DNA of 64,000 nt from Streptomyces fulvoviolaceus (GTDB lineage: Bacteria > Actinomycetota > Actinomycetes > Streptomycetales > Streptomycetaceae). Below, in pieces: positions 17,883 to 26,188 of the stretch (positions are counted from its first letter, which is position 1; each line of letters starts with the position of its first letter). The stretch spans positions 62,001-126,000 of the forward strand of contig NZ_JOEY01000009.1 in NCBI RefSeq assembly GCF_000718165.1, given 5' to 3'. The notes beneath the pieces were generated by a model. It had not been told where the DNA came from, ran no database searches, and worked only from the letters and a program-made list of their open reading frames with translations. The position numbers and the translations under genes were made by a program.

Positions 17883-18524
17883 TTAGCGGGCGTCCTCCGG
17901 ATGCCGCTCCCCCGTCGCGTACGGGTTCTCCTGGTCGTCCGCCAGTACGCCGACGAACCGCTCACCCTCCCCGGCGAAGGTGTAGGCGCCGCCCTCGATG
18001 CGGGCGATCAGCCCCTGGGTCCACTCGGCCTCGGCGTCGGCCGTGTGGATCCAGAGGTTCATGATCTCGCCGATGTGGCCGAGCTGTTCGGGGCCGTCCT
18101 CGGGCACGTAGTGCTCGGTGACGGAGGAGCGCCACGCCTCGATCCCGCGGATCCGCTGCTTCAGGAGCGCCACGGCCTCGGCGCGCGGCAGCTCGACGAT
18201 GAAGCCGATGGCCGCCGACTTGACGTCCATCTTCTGGTCGTACGAGGTCAGCGCCTCGCGCACCAGCCTGAAGCACTCCTCGGTGCCGGCCTCCGTGATC
18301 TCGTACTCCGTGCGCGGCGGGCCGCCCGCGGTGGACGGCGCGATCTCGTGCGCGATCAGCAGGCCCTGCTTGGCCATCTGCTTCAGGGCGTGGTAGATCG
18401 AGCCGGGCTTGGCGTTGGACCACTCGTGCGCGCCCCAGTACTCCAGGTCGTTGCGCACCTGGTAGCCGTGGGCCCGCCCGTGCTGGCGGACCGCGCCGAG
18501 CACGAGGAGACGGATCGCTGACAT
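17883..18524 (-). CDS. PadR family transcriptional regulator
   Basis: A 213-residue regulator. The N-terminal winged helix begins MSAIRLLVLGAV and contains the family signature GSIYHALKQMAKQGLL at about 42-57. The C-terminal domain (from ~95) is helical and should mediate dimerisation and ligand binding. It sits directly upstream of the exporter genes on the same strand; its stop codon touches one of the two palindromic operators. It is most likely a repressor of the exporter that responds to the exporter's substrate. Confidence 0.92.
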   Translation of the reverse strand: MSAIRLLVLGAVRQHGRAHGYQVRNDLEYWGAHEWSNAKPGSIYHALKQMAKQGLLIAHEIAPSTAGGPPRTEYEITEAGTEECFRLVREALTSYDQKMDVKSAAIGFIVELPRAEAVALLKQRIRGIEAWRSSVTEHYVPEDGPEQLGHIGEIMNLWIHTADAEAEWTQGLIARIEGGAYTFAGEGERFVGVLADDQENPYATGERHPEDAR

Positions 18525-18542
18525 GCGGTCCAGGTTATGGCC

Positions 18543-19079
18543 TCACCTTTCGGCGAGCTCCACCAGCTCGAAGGCCGTCCTTCCGTCCAGGGACTCCCGG
18601 ATGATGTCGGCGTGGCCGGCGTGCCGGGCCGTCTCGCGGATCAGGTGGAGGGCCAGCCAGCGCACGGAGACCGCCTCGTCCGGCGGGAACCAGGGTTCGT
18701 TCGGCAGCGGGAAGGTGTCGTCCAGGCTGGGCACCGAGCGGATGTACGCCTCCGTCTCCGCGGCGACCTTCTCCCAGTACGCGAGCTGCGACTCGACCGT
18801 CTCGCCGCCCGCCAACCGGAAACACTCGTGCCAGTTCGTCTCGTCCCGCTTGATCGCCGGCGGCTCGCCCTTGGCCCGCGCGATCCAGCCCTGCTCGACC
18901 TCGGCGACATGCTTGAGCAGTCCCGCCAGGGACAGTTCGCTGGCGCTCGGCCTGCCGGCGGCCTGCTCCTCCGTCAGCCCGAACAGCGCCCGCCGGATGC
19001 CGCCGCGCTGTTCCGCGAGGAAGGAGAGCAGTGCGCCGCGCTCGTCGCCGTACGCCTCGGCTCGCACATGAGTGACCAT
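18543..19079 (-). CDS. DinB-superfamily protein
   Basis: A 178-residue four-helix protein of the DinB/YfiT metalloenzyme superfamily (DUF664-like). These enzymes use mycothiol or bacillithiol as thiol cofactor in detoxification. Histidines fit the metal triad: one in LLKHVAEVEQGW (about residue 56) and two near LIRETARHAGHADI (about 150). It lies upstream of padR with an 18-base gap and may be co-transcribed with it. Confidence 0.82.
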   Translation of the reverse strand: MVTHVRAEAYGDERGALLSFLAEQRGGIRRALFGLTEEQAAGRPSASELSLAGLLKHVAEVEQGWIARAKGEPPAIKRDETNWHECFRLAGGETVESQLAYWEKVAAETEAYIRSVPSLDDTFPLPNEPWFPPDEAVSVRWLALHLIRETARHAGHADIIRESLDGRTAFELVELAER

Positions 19080-19220
19080 GACCGGCTGCCTTTCGTCGGG
19101 ATCGGGGCCTGGGGAGGCCTCCTGACACCGACGAAATTACGGGCCCTTTAGGTCAGCTTCTGTCCGCGTTGGGGAGGAACCGAGGAGGATCATGGCGGCG
19201 GACCGTCAGGGGAGGACGCG

Positions 19221-19820
19221 GTGGGCAAGGGATCGAAGAAGCGGCGGCATCCACGCAAGAAGAAGCCGGGCAAGGGTCCGGCGCAGCCGAGGCGGCCGCT
19301 GAATCCTGTTCCCCGGGCCGCCGACTCGCCGTCGCCCCTGAAGACCGCGCTCTCCGTGGGGTTCTTCGTCCTGGTCCTCGGTCTGGTGCCGTTCCTCTAC
19401 AGCGACTACATGCTGGCCGGAGCCCTCGGCCTGGTGGGACACCCCGCCGTCTTCACCGCCACGAGCTGCGCGATGACCGGGACCGGCAAGGACCGTCACA
19501 TCGCCTGCGGCGGGAACCTGGCCGCCGCGCACCGGCCGCCGCGGTACGCCTCCATCGACGCGCAGGTGCCGCTGAACAGGGCGACGCCCGTCCAGGCGCT
19601 CCCCACCGGCTCACTGGAGACCGTCGGCCCGGCCGCGGTCTCCGGCTGGTCGACCCTCGGCATGGGCGGCATCACCGTGCTGACCGCCGGCGCGCTCGCC
19701 GCGTTCCGCAAGCGGCTGAAGCCGCCGGCCCGCCGCACCGGGTTCCGGGTGCTTCTCGTTCCGGGTTCCCTGACGCTGGCGGGCCTGGTCGTCTACGTCG
19801 TCGTCAGGGCCGTCATGTGA
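19221..19820 (+). CDS. Membrane protein of unknown function
   Basis: A 199-residue protein that I do not recognise. A very basic N terminus (GSKKRRHPRKKKPGKG) precedes a transmembrane helix at about 43-60. An extracytoplasmic region with two cysteines (TSCAMTG and IACGGN) follows, then two more helices, at about 142-160 and 172-198. GTG 19221 is favoured by GGGAGG five bases upstream. It converges with the aldehyde dehydrogenase, leaving 16 bases between. Confidence 0.75.
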   Translation: MGKGSKKRRHPRKKKPGKGPAQPRRPLNPVPRAADSPSPLKTALSVGFFVLVLGLVPFLYSDYMLAGALGLVGHPAVFTATSCAMTGTGKDRHIACGGNLAAAHRPPRYASIDAQVPLNRATPVQALPTGSLETVGPAAVSGWSTLGMGGITVLTAGALAAFRKRLKPPARRTGFRVLLVPGSLTLAGLVVYVVVRAVM

Positions 19821-19836
19821 CGGCCCCGACCGGCCC

Positions 19837-21297
19837 TCAGAACGGGAACCCGCTCCGCCCGTGCTGCACCGAGATCCACTTCGTCGTCGTGAACGAGTCC
19901 AGCATGGTGTCACCGTTGAGACGGCCGATGCCGGAGTGCTTCTCGCCGCCGAAGGGGACGATCGGCTCGTCGTGGACGGTGCCGTCGTTCACGTGGAACA
20001 TGCCGGTGTCGATCTGCTTGGCGAAGTTCACGCCCCGCTCGATGTTCTCCGTGTGGACGGCGCCGCTCAGGCCGTACGGAGTGTCGTTGACGAGGCGTAC
20101 GGCCTCCTCCTCGCCGTCGAACGGGATGAGGAAGGCGACCGGGCCGAAGATCTCCTGCCGGAGGAGAGCCGAGTCGGCGGGGACGTCCGTCAGGACCGAC
20201 GGCTCGACCAGGTTGTCCGTGGTCGTGCCGTGCACCAGCGCCGTCGCGCCCTCGGCGATCGCCTGCTCGACGGCGCTCGAAATGGCGTCCGCCTGGGAGG
20301 AGTTGATGACCGGGCCGATGACGGTCGCGGGGTCGCGCGGGTCGCCGGCCTTGAGGCCCTTCACCTTGGCGACGAACTTCTCGGTGAACTCGTCCGCGAT
20401 CGTACGGTCGACCAGGACGCGGTTGGCGGCCATGCAGACCTGGCCCTGGTGGACGTAGCGGCTGAAGACCGCCGCGTCGACCGCGTAGTCGATGTCGGCG
20501 TCGTCGAGGACCACGATCGCGCTGTTGCCGCCGAGTTCGAGGATCGAGCGCTTGAAGTTCGAGGCGCAGACGGTGGCGACGTGGCGGCCGACCTTGTCCG
20601 AGCCGGTGAAGGAGATGACCTTCGGGACCGGGTGCTCGATGAACGCGTCGCCGATCTCCGCGATGTCGGTGATCACGACGTTCAGCAGACCGGCCGGCAG
20701 ACCCGCGTCCTCGAAGATCTTCGCGACCAGGGAGCCGCCCACGATCGGCGTGTTCTGGTGCGGCTTGAGGACGACGGCGTTGCCGAGGGCCAGCGCCGGG
20801 GCGACCGACTTGATCGACAGGAGGAAGGGGAAGTTGAAGGGGCTGATCACGCCCACGACGCCGACCGGGACGCGGTAGACGCGGTTCTCCTTGCCGTCGA
20901 TCGGCGAGGGGATGATCCGGCCCTCGGGGCGCAGCGACAGGTGGATCGCCTCGCGCAGGAACTCCTTGGCGAGGTGAAGTTCGAAGCCGGCCTTCAGACG
21001 CGTGCCGCCGAGCTCCGCGATGATCGCCTCGGCGATCTCGCCCTCGCGCTCCTCGATCAGCCGCAGGGCCTTCTCGAAGACACCGCGGCGGGCGTACGGG
21101 TTGGTCGCGGCCCATTCCTTCTGGGCGCGGGCCGCTGCCCGGTACGCCTCATCGACCTCGTCGACCGTGGCTATCGTGATCGACGCCAGCTTCTCGTCGT
21201 CGTACGGATTGAAGTCGATGATGTCCCAGGAGCCTGTCCCCGGGCGCCACTCACCGTCGATGAACTGCTGGGCAAGGTCGGTGAAGTAGGACGACAT
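19837..21297 (-). CDS. Aldehyde dehydrogenase (benzaldehyde/vanillin type)
   Basis: NAD(P)-dependent oxidation of an aldehyde to its acid. The 486-residue protein has the nucleophile Cys in GQVCMAANR, the general base Glu in ELGGNS and the SFTGSDKVGRHV cofactor-binding region. The overall sequence resembles aromatic-aldehyde (benzaldehyde, vanillin) dehydrogenases more than betaine-aldehyde types, but the substrate is an inference. GGGGATC precedes the ATG. It stands alone between the membrane protein and the XRE regulator. Confidence 0.9.
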   Translation of the reverse strand: MSSYFTDLAQQFIDGEWRPGTGSWDIIDFNPYDDEKLASITIATVDEVDEAYRAAARAQKEWAATNPYARRGVFEKALRLIEEREGEIAEAIIAELGGTRLKAGFELHLAKEFLREAIHLSLRPEGRIIPSPIDGKENRVYRVPVGVVGVISPFNFPFLLSIKSVAPALALGNAVVLKPHQNTPIVGGSLVAKIFEDAGLPAGLLNVVITDIAEIGDAFIEHPVPKVISFTGSDKVGRHVATVCASNFKRSILELGGNSAIVVLDDADIDYAVDAAVFSRYVHQGQVCMAANRVLVDRTIADEFTEKFVAKVKGLKAGDPRDPATVIGPVINSSQADAISSAVEQAIAEGATALVHGTTTDNLVEPSVLTDVPADSALLRQEIFGPVAFLIPFDGEEEAVRLVNDTPYGLSGAVHTENIERGVNFAKQIDTGMFHVNDGTVHDEPIVPFGGEKHSGIGRLNGDTMLDSFTTTKWISVQHGRSGFPF

Positions 21298-21430
21298 GTG
21301 ATCCCCAAGTCACTAGCAGACACACGATCAACGTCACGGCCTGATCACACGTCATCGTACTTGCGTCTCAAGTGAGTTGGGGACTGAGCGCAATCTTCTG
21401 GGGAGAACTTCAGGAGAGTTGGAGGAGATC

Positions 21431-22291
21431 CTAGGAGAGCTGGAGGAGACCCCGTAGAAGATCGCGGCTCTCGTCCGGGCCCGGGCTGTCCTGCTGGAGT
21501 TCCTTCAGCGCCTTCTCGTACTGGGCGACGTCCTCGTGCTTGTCGAGGTACAGCGCGCTGGTGAGCTGTTCCAGGTAGACGACGTCGGTCAGGTCGGACT
21601 CGGAGAAGGACAGGAGCGTGAACGCGCCGCTCTCGCCGGAGTGGCCGCCGAAGCCGAACGGCATGATCTGCAGCCGTACGTTGGGACGTGCGGAGATCTC
21701 GATCAGGTGCTGGAGCTGGCCGCGCATCACCTCGCGGTCGCCGTACGGGCGGCGCAGCGCGGCCTCGTCGAGGACGATGTGAACCTCGGGGCCACCCACC
21801 TCGGTGAGGTACTTCTGCCGCTCCAGGCGCAGGGCCACCCGCTTCTCCACGTCGGCCGCGCTCGCGCCCTTCATGCCGCGCCGGACGACTGCACGTGCAT
21901 ACGCCTCGGTCTGCAACAGGCCGTGCACGAACTGCACTTCGTACGCGCGGATGAGCGAGGCGGCACCTTCCAGACCGACATAGGTCGGGAACCAGCTCGG
22001 CAGGACGTCCGAGTAACTGTGCCACCAGCCCGCCACGTTGGCCTCCCGCGCGAGGGAGAGCAGCGAGGCGCGCTCGGCCTCGTCCGTGATGCCGTACAGC
22101 GTCAGCAGATCCTCGACGTCCCTCGTCTTGAAGCTCACCCGGCCCAGTTCCATCCGGCTGATCTTCGACTCGGACGCGCGGATCGAGTAACCCGCCGCCT
22201 CGCGCGTGATCCCGCGTGCCTCACGCAGCCGCCTGAGTTGCGAGCCGAGCAGCATCCGCCGCACCACCGATCCGGGCTCTCCCGCGCTCAC
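21431..22291 (-). CDS. XRE helix-turn-helix regulator with DUF5753 domain (WhiJ-like)
   Basis: A 286-residue regulator. The N-terminal HTH (LREARGITREAAGYSIRASESKISRME) is at about 21-47. The long DUF5753 domain follows, with its typical WFPTYVGLE, LLQTEAYARA and LQIMPFGFGGH stretches. It is divergent from an ATPase gene and close to a DUF397 gene. This trio is the WhiJ/AbaA-type cluster repeated many times in streptomycetes and linked to development and antibiotic production. The GTG start has GGGGAGG eight bases upstream. It is the likely binder of the repeats described at the two partner promoters. Confidence 0.9.
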   Translation of the reverse strand: MSAGEPGSVVRRMLLGSQLRRLREARGITREAAGYSIRASESKISRMELGRVSFKTRDVEDLLTLYGITDEAERASLLSLAREANVAGWWHSYSDVLPSWFPTYVGLEGAASLIRAYEVQFVHGLLQTEAYARAVVRRGMKGASAADVEKRVALRLERQKYLTEVGGPEVHIVLDEAALRRPYGDREVMRGQLQHLIEISARPNVRLQIMPFGFGGHSGESGAFTLLSFSESDLTDVVYLEQLTSALYLDKHEDVAQYEKALKELQQDSPGPDESRDLLRGLLQLS

Positions 22292-22604
22292 GTTCGCCGC
22301 CTCCCCAACCGTCTTCAGGGGCCGAAGTCTGCCACTAAAACACTCCGAGCAGTACTCGTCCGATTACAGAGATGGAAAGAAGTCAAAGTTTCTGGACAGA
22401 CCAGAGACAGGAAGCGGGAAGGAAGTAGCAAGGAGAAGGAGAGAAGATGGTGGAAAAAATGCCCAACAAGCGGTACGGGAGGGTCCAATTCGGTCACGTG
22501 CACGTGCATCTGCACCTTGCATCTGCACCACTCATCCGAAACCATGGTCTCGCGCAACCGCTGCATCGCAACGCAACGACCGCGAATTCCCGGGAGTGCC
22601 TCGC
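22292..22604. other. Divergent intergenic region with purine-rich tract
   Basis: This gap separates the XRE gene from the ATPase gene. From about 22369 to 22461 the plus strand is strongly purine-rich, unusual for this genome. It ends in AAGGAGAAGGAGAGAAG directly before an ATG at 22447. That ATG opens a frame which overlaps the ATPase gene out of frame. Its composition degrades and I do not call it a gene, though a short leader peptide is possible. The direct-repeat element at 22498-22529 follows. Confidence 0.6.
22498..22529 (+). promoter_or_regulatory. Direct-repeat operator upstream of the ATPase gene
   Basis: GTGCACGTGCATCTGC at 22498-22513 recurs exactly on the opposite strand upstream of the DUF397 gene. 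Here TGCATCTGCACC occurs twice with a 13-base period (22505-22516 and 22518-22529). The 16-mer ends 92 bases before the ATPase start codon, against 94 for the DUF397 gene. Confidence 0.75.
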
Positions 22605-23114
22605 ATGGGGACGAATGGATCGACCATGCTCGAGCCGTTACGGCAGGGCCTTCCGCCGCTGGATCCCGCAGCCGTGTCCGACGCCGCCTCCTGCGCTCTC
22701 CCCGCCCGCTACGAAGCGGTGCGCGACGCACGGCAGTTCACCCGCAGAACGCTCGACCAGTGGGGCGACGGCGACCGTTTCGACGATGTCTGTCTGGTGG
22801 TCTCCGAACTCGTCACCAACGCCCTGCGGCACGCGCTGCCGGCGAGCACCCCGCGCACCCCGGAGCAGAACCCGCCCGTGCGGCTGCATCTGATGCGCTG
22901 GACCGAGCGACTGGTGTGCGCGGTGCGCGACCCCAGCAAGGACAGTCCGATCGCGCGCGATTCCGACGACTTCTCGGCGGAGTCCGGTCGCGGACTGTTC
23001 CTTGTCGACTCCTTCAGCGACAGCTGGGGGTGGCACCCGCTCGCGGGGACGCTGGGCGGGAAGGTCGTCTGGGCGCTGTTCCGGCTGCCGCAGCACCTGG
23101 AGTCCGCTGAGTGA
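22605..23114 (+). CDS. RsbW-like ATP-binding regulatory protein
   Basis: A 169-residue GHKL-fold ATPase like the anti-sigma/serine kinase proteins found in WhiJ-type clusters. The N box is LVVSELVTNALRHALP and the G1 box is SGRGLFLVDSFSDSWG. The ATG at 22605 has GGGAG nine bases upstream; MLEPLRQG seven codons later is an alternative. It belongs with the divergent XRE regulator and the convergent DUF397 gene. The target (a sigma factor or the cluster regulator) cannot be told from sequence. Confidence 0.88.
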   Translation: MGTNGSTMLEPLRQGLPPLDPAAVSDAASCALPARYEAVRDARQFTRRTLDQWGDGDRFDDVCLVVSELVTNALRHALPASTPRTPEQNPPVRLHLMRWTERLVCAVRDPSKDSPIARDSDDFSAESGRGLFLVDSFSDSWGWHPLAGTLGGKVVWALFRLPQHLESAE

Positions 23115-23177
23115 CGCGCCGCGGCGTTTTCTTGCGCCGCTGTTCTACGCGCGTTACGCAGTGCGAGGCCATGAACG

Positions 23178-23206
23178 CCCTCGGTCGCCCGACAGCGGAC
23201 CGAGGG
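23178..23206. terminator. Hairpin between the convergent ATPase and DUF397 genes
   Basis: A nine-base-pair stem (CCCTCGGTC at 23178-23186, GACCGAGGG at 23198-23206) touches the DUF397 stop codon and can end either transcript. Confidence 0.7.
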
Positions 23207-23449
23207 TCAGCCCGCTATCAGGTGATCGAACTCGCCGTCCTTGATGCCGAGGAGCATCGCCTCGATCTCCGCGCGCGTGTAGACGAGCGCGGGGCCGTCC
23301 GGGAAACGCGAGTTGCGGACGGCCACGCCGCCGTCGGGCAGCCGCGCGAACTCGACACAGGATCCCTGCGAGTTGCTGTGCCGGCTCTTCTGCCAGGCCA
23401 CCCCGTTCAGCTCCGTGGCAGCCATGCCGTTGTACACGTCGTGGTCCAC
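23207..23449 (-). CDS. DUF397 small acidic protein
   Basis: An 80-residue DUF397 protein, recognised by WQKSRHSNSQGSCVEFARL and VRNSRFPDGPALVYTRAE. These small proteins are encoded next to WhiJ-like XRE regulators and are thought to act with them; in some clusters the pair behaves like a toxin-antitoxin or regulator-modulator unit. The GTG start has GGGGAGCAG upstream; an ATG eight codons later is possible. Its promoter carries the same repeat element as the ATPase gene. Confidence 0.88.
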   Translation of the reverse strand: MDHDVYNGMAATELNGVAWQKSRHSNSQGSCVEFARLPDGGVAVRNSRFPDGPALVYTRAEIEAMLLGIKDGEFDHLIAG

Positions 23450-23511
23450 AGGTCTGCTCCCCGGTGGTGCGGTGGCTTTGGGGCCACTGATGCAGTGGTC
23501 AACTGGTCCGG

Positions 23512-23558
23512 ATCATAGCTGTGTTCACGTGCGGATGCATGAGCAGATGCACGTGCAC
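23512..23558 (-). promoter_or_regulatory. DUF397 promoter with the shared direct-repeat operator
   Basis: On the minus strand the 16-mer GTGCACGTGCATCTGC (23543-23558) is followed by a second half-copy TGCATCCGCAC. A good -10 box TATGAT lies at 23512-23517. The repeats therefore overlap the expected -35 region. Confidence 0.72.
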
Positions 23559-23700
23559 GCGGGGTGTTCCTGTGGTTACAGGTGTGACGTATGTGGCGCT
23601 GCATTCGTTCCAGCGTCTGCCCCGGAGCCCGCATCACATGCGAATGCCTCATGTACTAGGGAGAGACGCTTATTGCGGCCTTCGTGTTCCACCTTTCGCG

Positions 23701-23934
23701 TCAGCGACTGCTGTACGGCAGAAGTGCCATCTCCCGGGCGTTCTTGATCGCGCGGGACAGCTGGCGTTGCTGCTGGGCCGTCACCCGGGTGACACGGCGG
23801 CTGCGGATCTTGCCGCGGTCGGAGATGAACTTCCGCAGCAGGTCGGTGTCCTTGTAGTCGACGTAGGTGATGCCCGCCTGGTCCAGCGGGTTGGGGCGGT
23901 TCTTGGCGGGCTTGCGTTCGGGCTTGCGGGGCAT
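23701..23934 (-). CDS. rpsR2: 30S ribosomal protein S18, zinc-starvation paralogue
   Basis: A 77-residue S18 with the core [18 protein letters not shown] stretch ([19 protein letters not shown]) and ARE-ALLPY end. It contains no cysteine, the mark of the zinc-free form that can replace the zinc-containing S18 when zinc is short. It is the last gene of the minus-strand L33-L31-CobW-S18 operon, with GGAGG inside the end of the CobW gene serving as its ribosome site. Confidence 0.92.
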   Translation of the reverse strand: MPRKPERKPAKNRPNPLDQAGITYVDYKDTDLLRKFISDRGKIRSRRVTRVTAQQQRQLSRAIKNAREMALLPYSSR

Positions 23935-23941
23935 GGCGGGG

Positions 23942-25093
23942 TCAGACCTCCAGGAGGGTGTCGAAGGCGGGCGGCAACTGCTTCCAGGCGTCGCGGCCGG
24001 CGGCGTATTCGGTGTCGGTCAACAGGCAGGACTCCAGCACGCGTTCGAGTCCGTCCCGGTCCAGGCCCGGTGACGTGAAGACGAGGTGCTGGCAGCAGTC
24101 GCCGTGTTCCGGGTGCCAGTCCATCGCGGCCGCGGCGCGGCGTACCGGAGGGACCATCTCCCAGGCGGCGTCCGGCAGGGCGGCGAGCCACGGGCCCGCG
24201 CTCTCCACGCACAGCGCACCGCCCGCCGCGTCCCAGTGCAGCAGCGTGTCCGGCTTGTCGGCGAGCCAGAACCGGCCCCGGCTGCGGGCGGCCGCGCAGG
24301 TGATGTCCTCCAGCGCCTCGTACAACCGCTCCGGATGGAAGGGGCGGCAGCGGTGCCAGACGAGGGTGGAGACGCCGTGCGCGTCGGCGTCCGCGGGGAG
24401 CAGGGCGCAGGCCGGGTGCTGGGCCGCGGCGGCCGCCTCCACGTCGAAGCCGGCGAGGGCGGCTTCGGCCAACAGGGGCTGTGCGCCCGCCAGGTCACCG
24501 TGGCCGATCAGGACCTGGCGGGCTGTCGGATGCAGCTGCGCGAGCAGCTCGCGGTCCTCGTCGTCGGCCTCCGCGGAGTCGACGACGGCGAGGACGGGGG
24601 CGTACTCCAGCTGGCGTGCGAACGTGTCGGCGATCGTCCGCTGGTCGGTGGCCGCGGCGGCGAGGCCGGCGTCGGCGAGGTCGTCGCCGTTGCCGAGGTA
24701 CGGCAGGACGAGCGCCGCGTCGACGGCGGTGATCACGCCGGTGACGGTGAGCCCGCCGGCCGTGACCACCTCGGCCATGGCCTTCGGCTCGACCGAGTCC
24801 CACAGTTCGACGACCGCGAGGCGCGTGAGGCCGGTCCCGGCGAGCCGGCGCAGTTCCGGCACCAGGTCCTCCCTGAGCGCACAGCACGCGCAGTCGTTGA
24901 CCAGGGGCGCCTCGCCCGCGGACAGGATGCCGGTGGCGTCGCGGATGGTCCGTACGACCGTGCCGGCCGCGGCCGTCACCAGGTCGTGGTGGAGTACGAC
25001 ACTGCCGGGCACGTCGGCGAGCAGCCGCTCGACGACCGTCTTGCGGGCGTCGGCGTGCAGCCCGCCGACGATCACGACGGAGAGATCGGGCAC
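23942..25093 (-). CDS. CobW/COG0523-like protein with a degenerate P-loop
   Basis: A 383-residue relative of the metallochaperone GTPases that sit in Zur regulons and move zinc to client proteins. The CxCC metal motif is intact at about 68-71 ([11 protein letters not shown]). The C-terminal domain has the HPERLYEAL and [10 protein letters not shown] stretches. The normal GxxGxGKT nucleotide loop near the N terminus is replaced by [10 protein letters not shown] (10-19), so classical GTP hydrolysis is doubtful. The GTG start lies four bases after the L31 stop. It is co-transcribed with zinc-free L33, L31 and S18. Confidence 0.88.
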   Translation of the reverse strand: MPDLSVVIVGGLHADARKTVVERLLADVPGSVVLHHDLVTAAAGTVVRTIRDATGILSAGEAPLVNDCACCALREDLVPELRRLAGTGLTRLAVVELWDSVEPKAMAEVVTAGGLTVTGVITAVDAALVLPYLGNGDDLADAGLAAAATDQRTIADTFARQLEYAPVLAVVDSAEADDEDRELLAQLHPTARQVLIGHGDLAGAQPLLAEAALAGFDVEAAAAAQHPACALLPADADAHGVSTLVWHRCRPFHPERLYEALEDITCAAARSRGRFWLADKPDTLLHWDAAGGALCVESAGPWLAALPDAAWEMVPPVRRAAAAMDWHPEHGDCCQHLVFTSPGLDRDGLERVLESCLLTDTEYAAGRDAWKQLPPAFDTLLEV

Positions 25094-25097
25094 CGTA

Positions 25098-25343
25098 CTA
25101 GGCCTTTCCGTACCGGCGTTCGAAGCGCTCCACGCGGCCGGCGGTGTCCAGGACGCGGGCCGTGCCCGTGTAGAAGGGGTGGCTGACGTCGGAGATCTCG
25201 ACGTCGACGACCGGGTAGGTGTGGCCGTCCTCCCACTCGATCGTCCTGTCGCTGGACATGGTGGACCGGGTCAGGAAGGCGTAGTTCGCGGCGCGGTCGC
25301 GGAAGACGACGGGGCCGTAGTCCGGGTGGATTCCCTTGCGCAT
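25098..25343 (-). CDS. rpmE2: 50S ribosomal protein L31 type B (zinc-free)
   Basis: An 81-residue L31 of the longer type B form (starts [16 protein letters not shown], contains [10 protein letters not shown]). It lacks the CxxC pair of the zinc-binding type A protein. Under zinc starvation it displaces zinc-bearing L31 and so frees zinc. It starts eight bases after the L33 stop. Confidence 0.95.
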   Translation of the reverse strand: MRKGIHPDYGPVVFRDRAANYAFLTRSTMSSDRTIEWEDGHTYPVVDVEISDVSHPFYTGTARVLDTAGRVERFERRYGKA

Positions 25344-25351
25344 GGCGGTGT

Positions 25352-25516
25352 TCAGCGCTCCTCTCGGAAGTCGACGTGGCGGCGGACGACCGGGTCGAAC
25401 TTGCGCAGGACCATGCGGTCCGGGTCGTTGCGGCGGTTCTTGCGGGTCACATAGGTAAAGCCGGTCCCGGCGGTGGACCGGAGCTTGATGACCGGGCGGA
25501 GTTCGTTGCGAGCCAT
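25352..25516 (-). CDS. rpmG: 50S ribosomal protein L33 (zinc-free)
   Basis: A short 54-residue gene beginning [17 protein letters not shown] and containing [14 protein letters not shown], the L33 core. There is no cysteine, so it is the zinc-independent paralogue. It is the first gene of the L33-L31-CobW-S18 operon. A TAAGAT box at 25523-25528 lies only six bases before the ATG, which suggests a leaderless message. Confidence 0.95.
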   Translation of the reverse strand: MARNELRPVIKLRSTAGTGFTYVTRKNRRNDPDRMVLRKFDPVVRRHVDFREER

Positions 25517-25529
25517 GCTGGTATCTTAC

Positions 25530-25550
25530 TGAAAATGAATTCCATTTACA
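25530..25550. promoter_or_regulatory. Zur box between the two zinc-free ribosomal operons
   Basis: The imperfect palindrome TGAAAATG-aattc-CATTTACA (7 of 8 arm positions pair) is AT-rich in a GC-rich genome. It fits the streptomycete Zur consensus, built around TGAAAATGATTTTCA. It sits between the L33 start (13 bases away) and the L28 start (28 bases away). One zinc-bound Zur dimer could silence both operons. Confidence 0.85.
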
Positions 25551-25578
25551 TCACCGCCCCGAGAGAGGTGCATCACCC

Positions 25579-25815
25579 GTGTCCGCCCACTGCATGCTGA
25601 CCGGCGCCCAGCCCGGCTTCGGCAACCGCATCTCCCACTCCCACCGGCGCACTTCGCGCCGCTTCGACCCCAACATCCAGTCCAAGCGCTACTGGCTGCC
25701 GAGCGAGGGCCGGCACGTGCGGCTGCGGCTGAGCACGAAGGGGATCAAGACCGTCGACACGATCGGGGTCGAGGCGGCCGTGGCGCGGATCCGCGCTCGG
25801 GGGGTGCGGGTCTGA
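25579..25815 (+). CDS. rpmB2: 50S ribosomal protein L28, zinc-starvation paralogue
   Basis: A 78-residue L28 ([20 protein letters not shown] is the family core, then [10 protein letters not shown]). Only one cysteine remains near the N terminus, so the zinc-binding cysteine pairs of normal L28 are absent. The start is GTG. It overlaps the next gene by one base (TGATG), showing translational coupling, and lies just downstream of the Zur box. Confidence 0.93.
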   Translation: MSAHCMLTGAQPGFGNRISHSHRRTSRRFDPNIQSKRYWLPSEGRHVRLRLSTKGIKTVDTIGVEAAVARIRARGVRV

Positions 25816-26120
25816 TGGCGAAGAAGAGCAAGATCGCCAAGAACGAGCAGCGACAGGAGATCGTCGCGCGGTACGCCTCGCGACGGGCCGAGCTGAAGGA
25901 GATCATTCGTCGGCCGTCGTCCACGGACGCCGAACGGCTCGCCGCCCAGCGCGAGTTGACCAGGCAGCCGCGGGACGCCAGCGCCACGCGCGTGCGCAAC
26001 CGGGACCAGGTGGACGGGCGGCCGCGCGGCTACTTCCGGGCCTTCGGGCTGTCCCGGGTGAACCTGCGGGGGCAGGCGCACGCCGGGTATCTGCCGGGCG
26101 TGCGCAAATCGTCCTGGTAG
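25815..26120 (+). CDS. rpsN2: 30S ribosomal protein S14, zinc-free type
   Basis: A 101-residue S14 of the longer zinc-free form, with [34 protein letters not shown] and the C-terminal GVRKSSW. The CxxC...CxxC motif of the short form is absent. It is coupled to the L28 paralogue and completes the Zur-type set of five ribosomal proteins. Confidence 0.95.
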   Translation: MAKKSKIAKNEQRQEIVARYASRRAELKEIIRRPSSTDAERLAAQRELTRQPRDASATRVRNRDQVDGRPRGYFRAFGLSRVNLRGQAHAGYLPGVRKSSW

Positions 26121-26188
26121 GTCTCATGGTGGGGGCTGATAGCTTGCTGCGGTCGGTTTGGCTGTCCGCTACAGCTTGGGAGCATCCA

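Noticed and set aside
22447..22893. A 148-codon plus-strand frame with a very good ribosome site.
   Set aside because: Most of it overlaps the ATPase gene in a different frame and loses coding character; kept only as a possible short leader.
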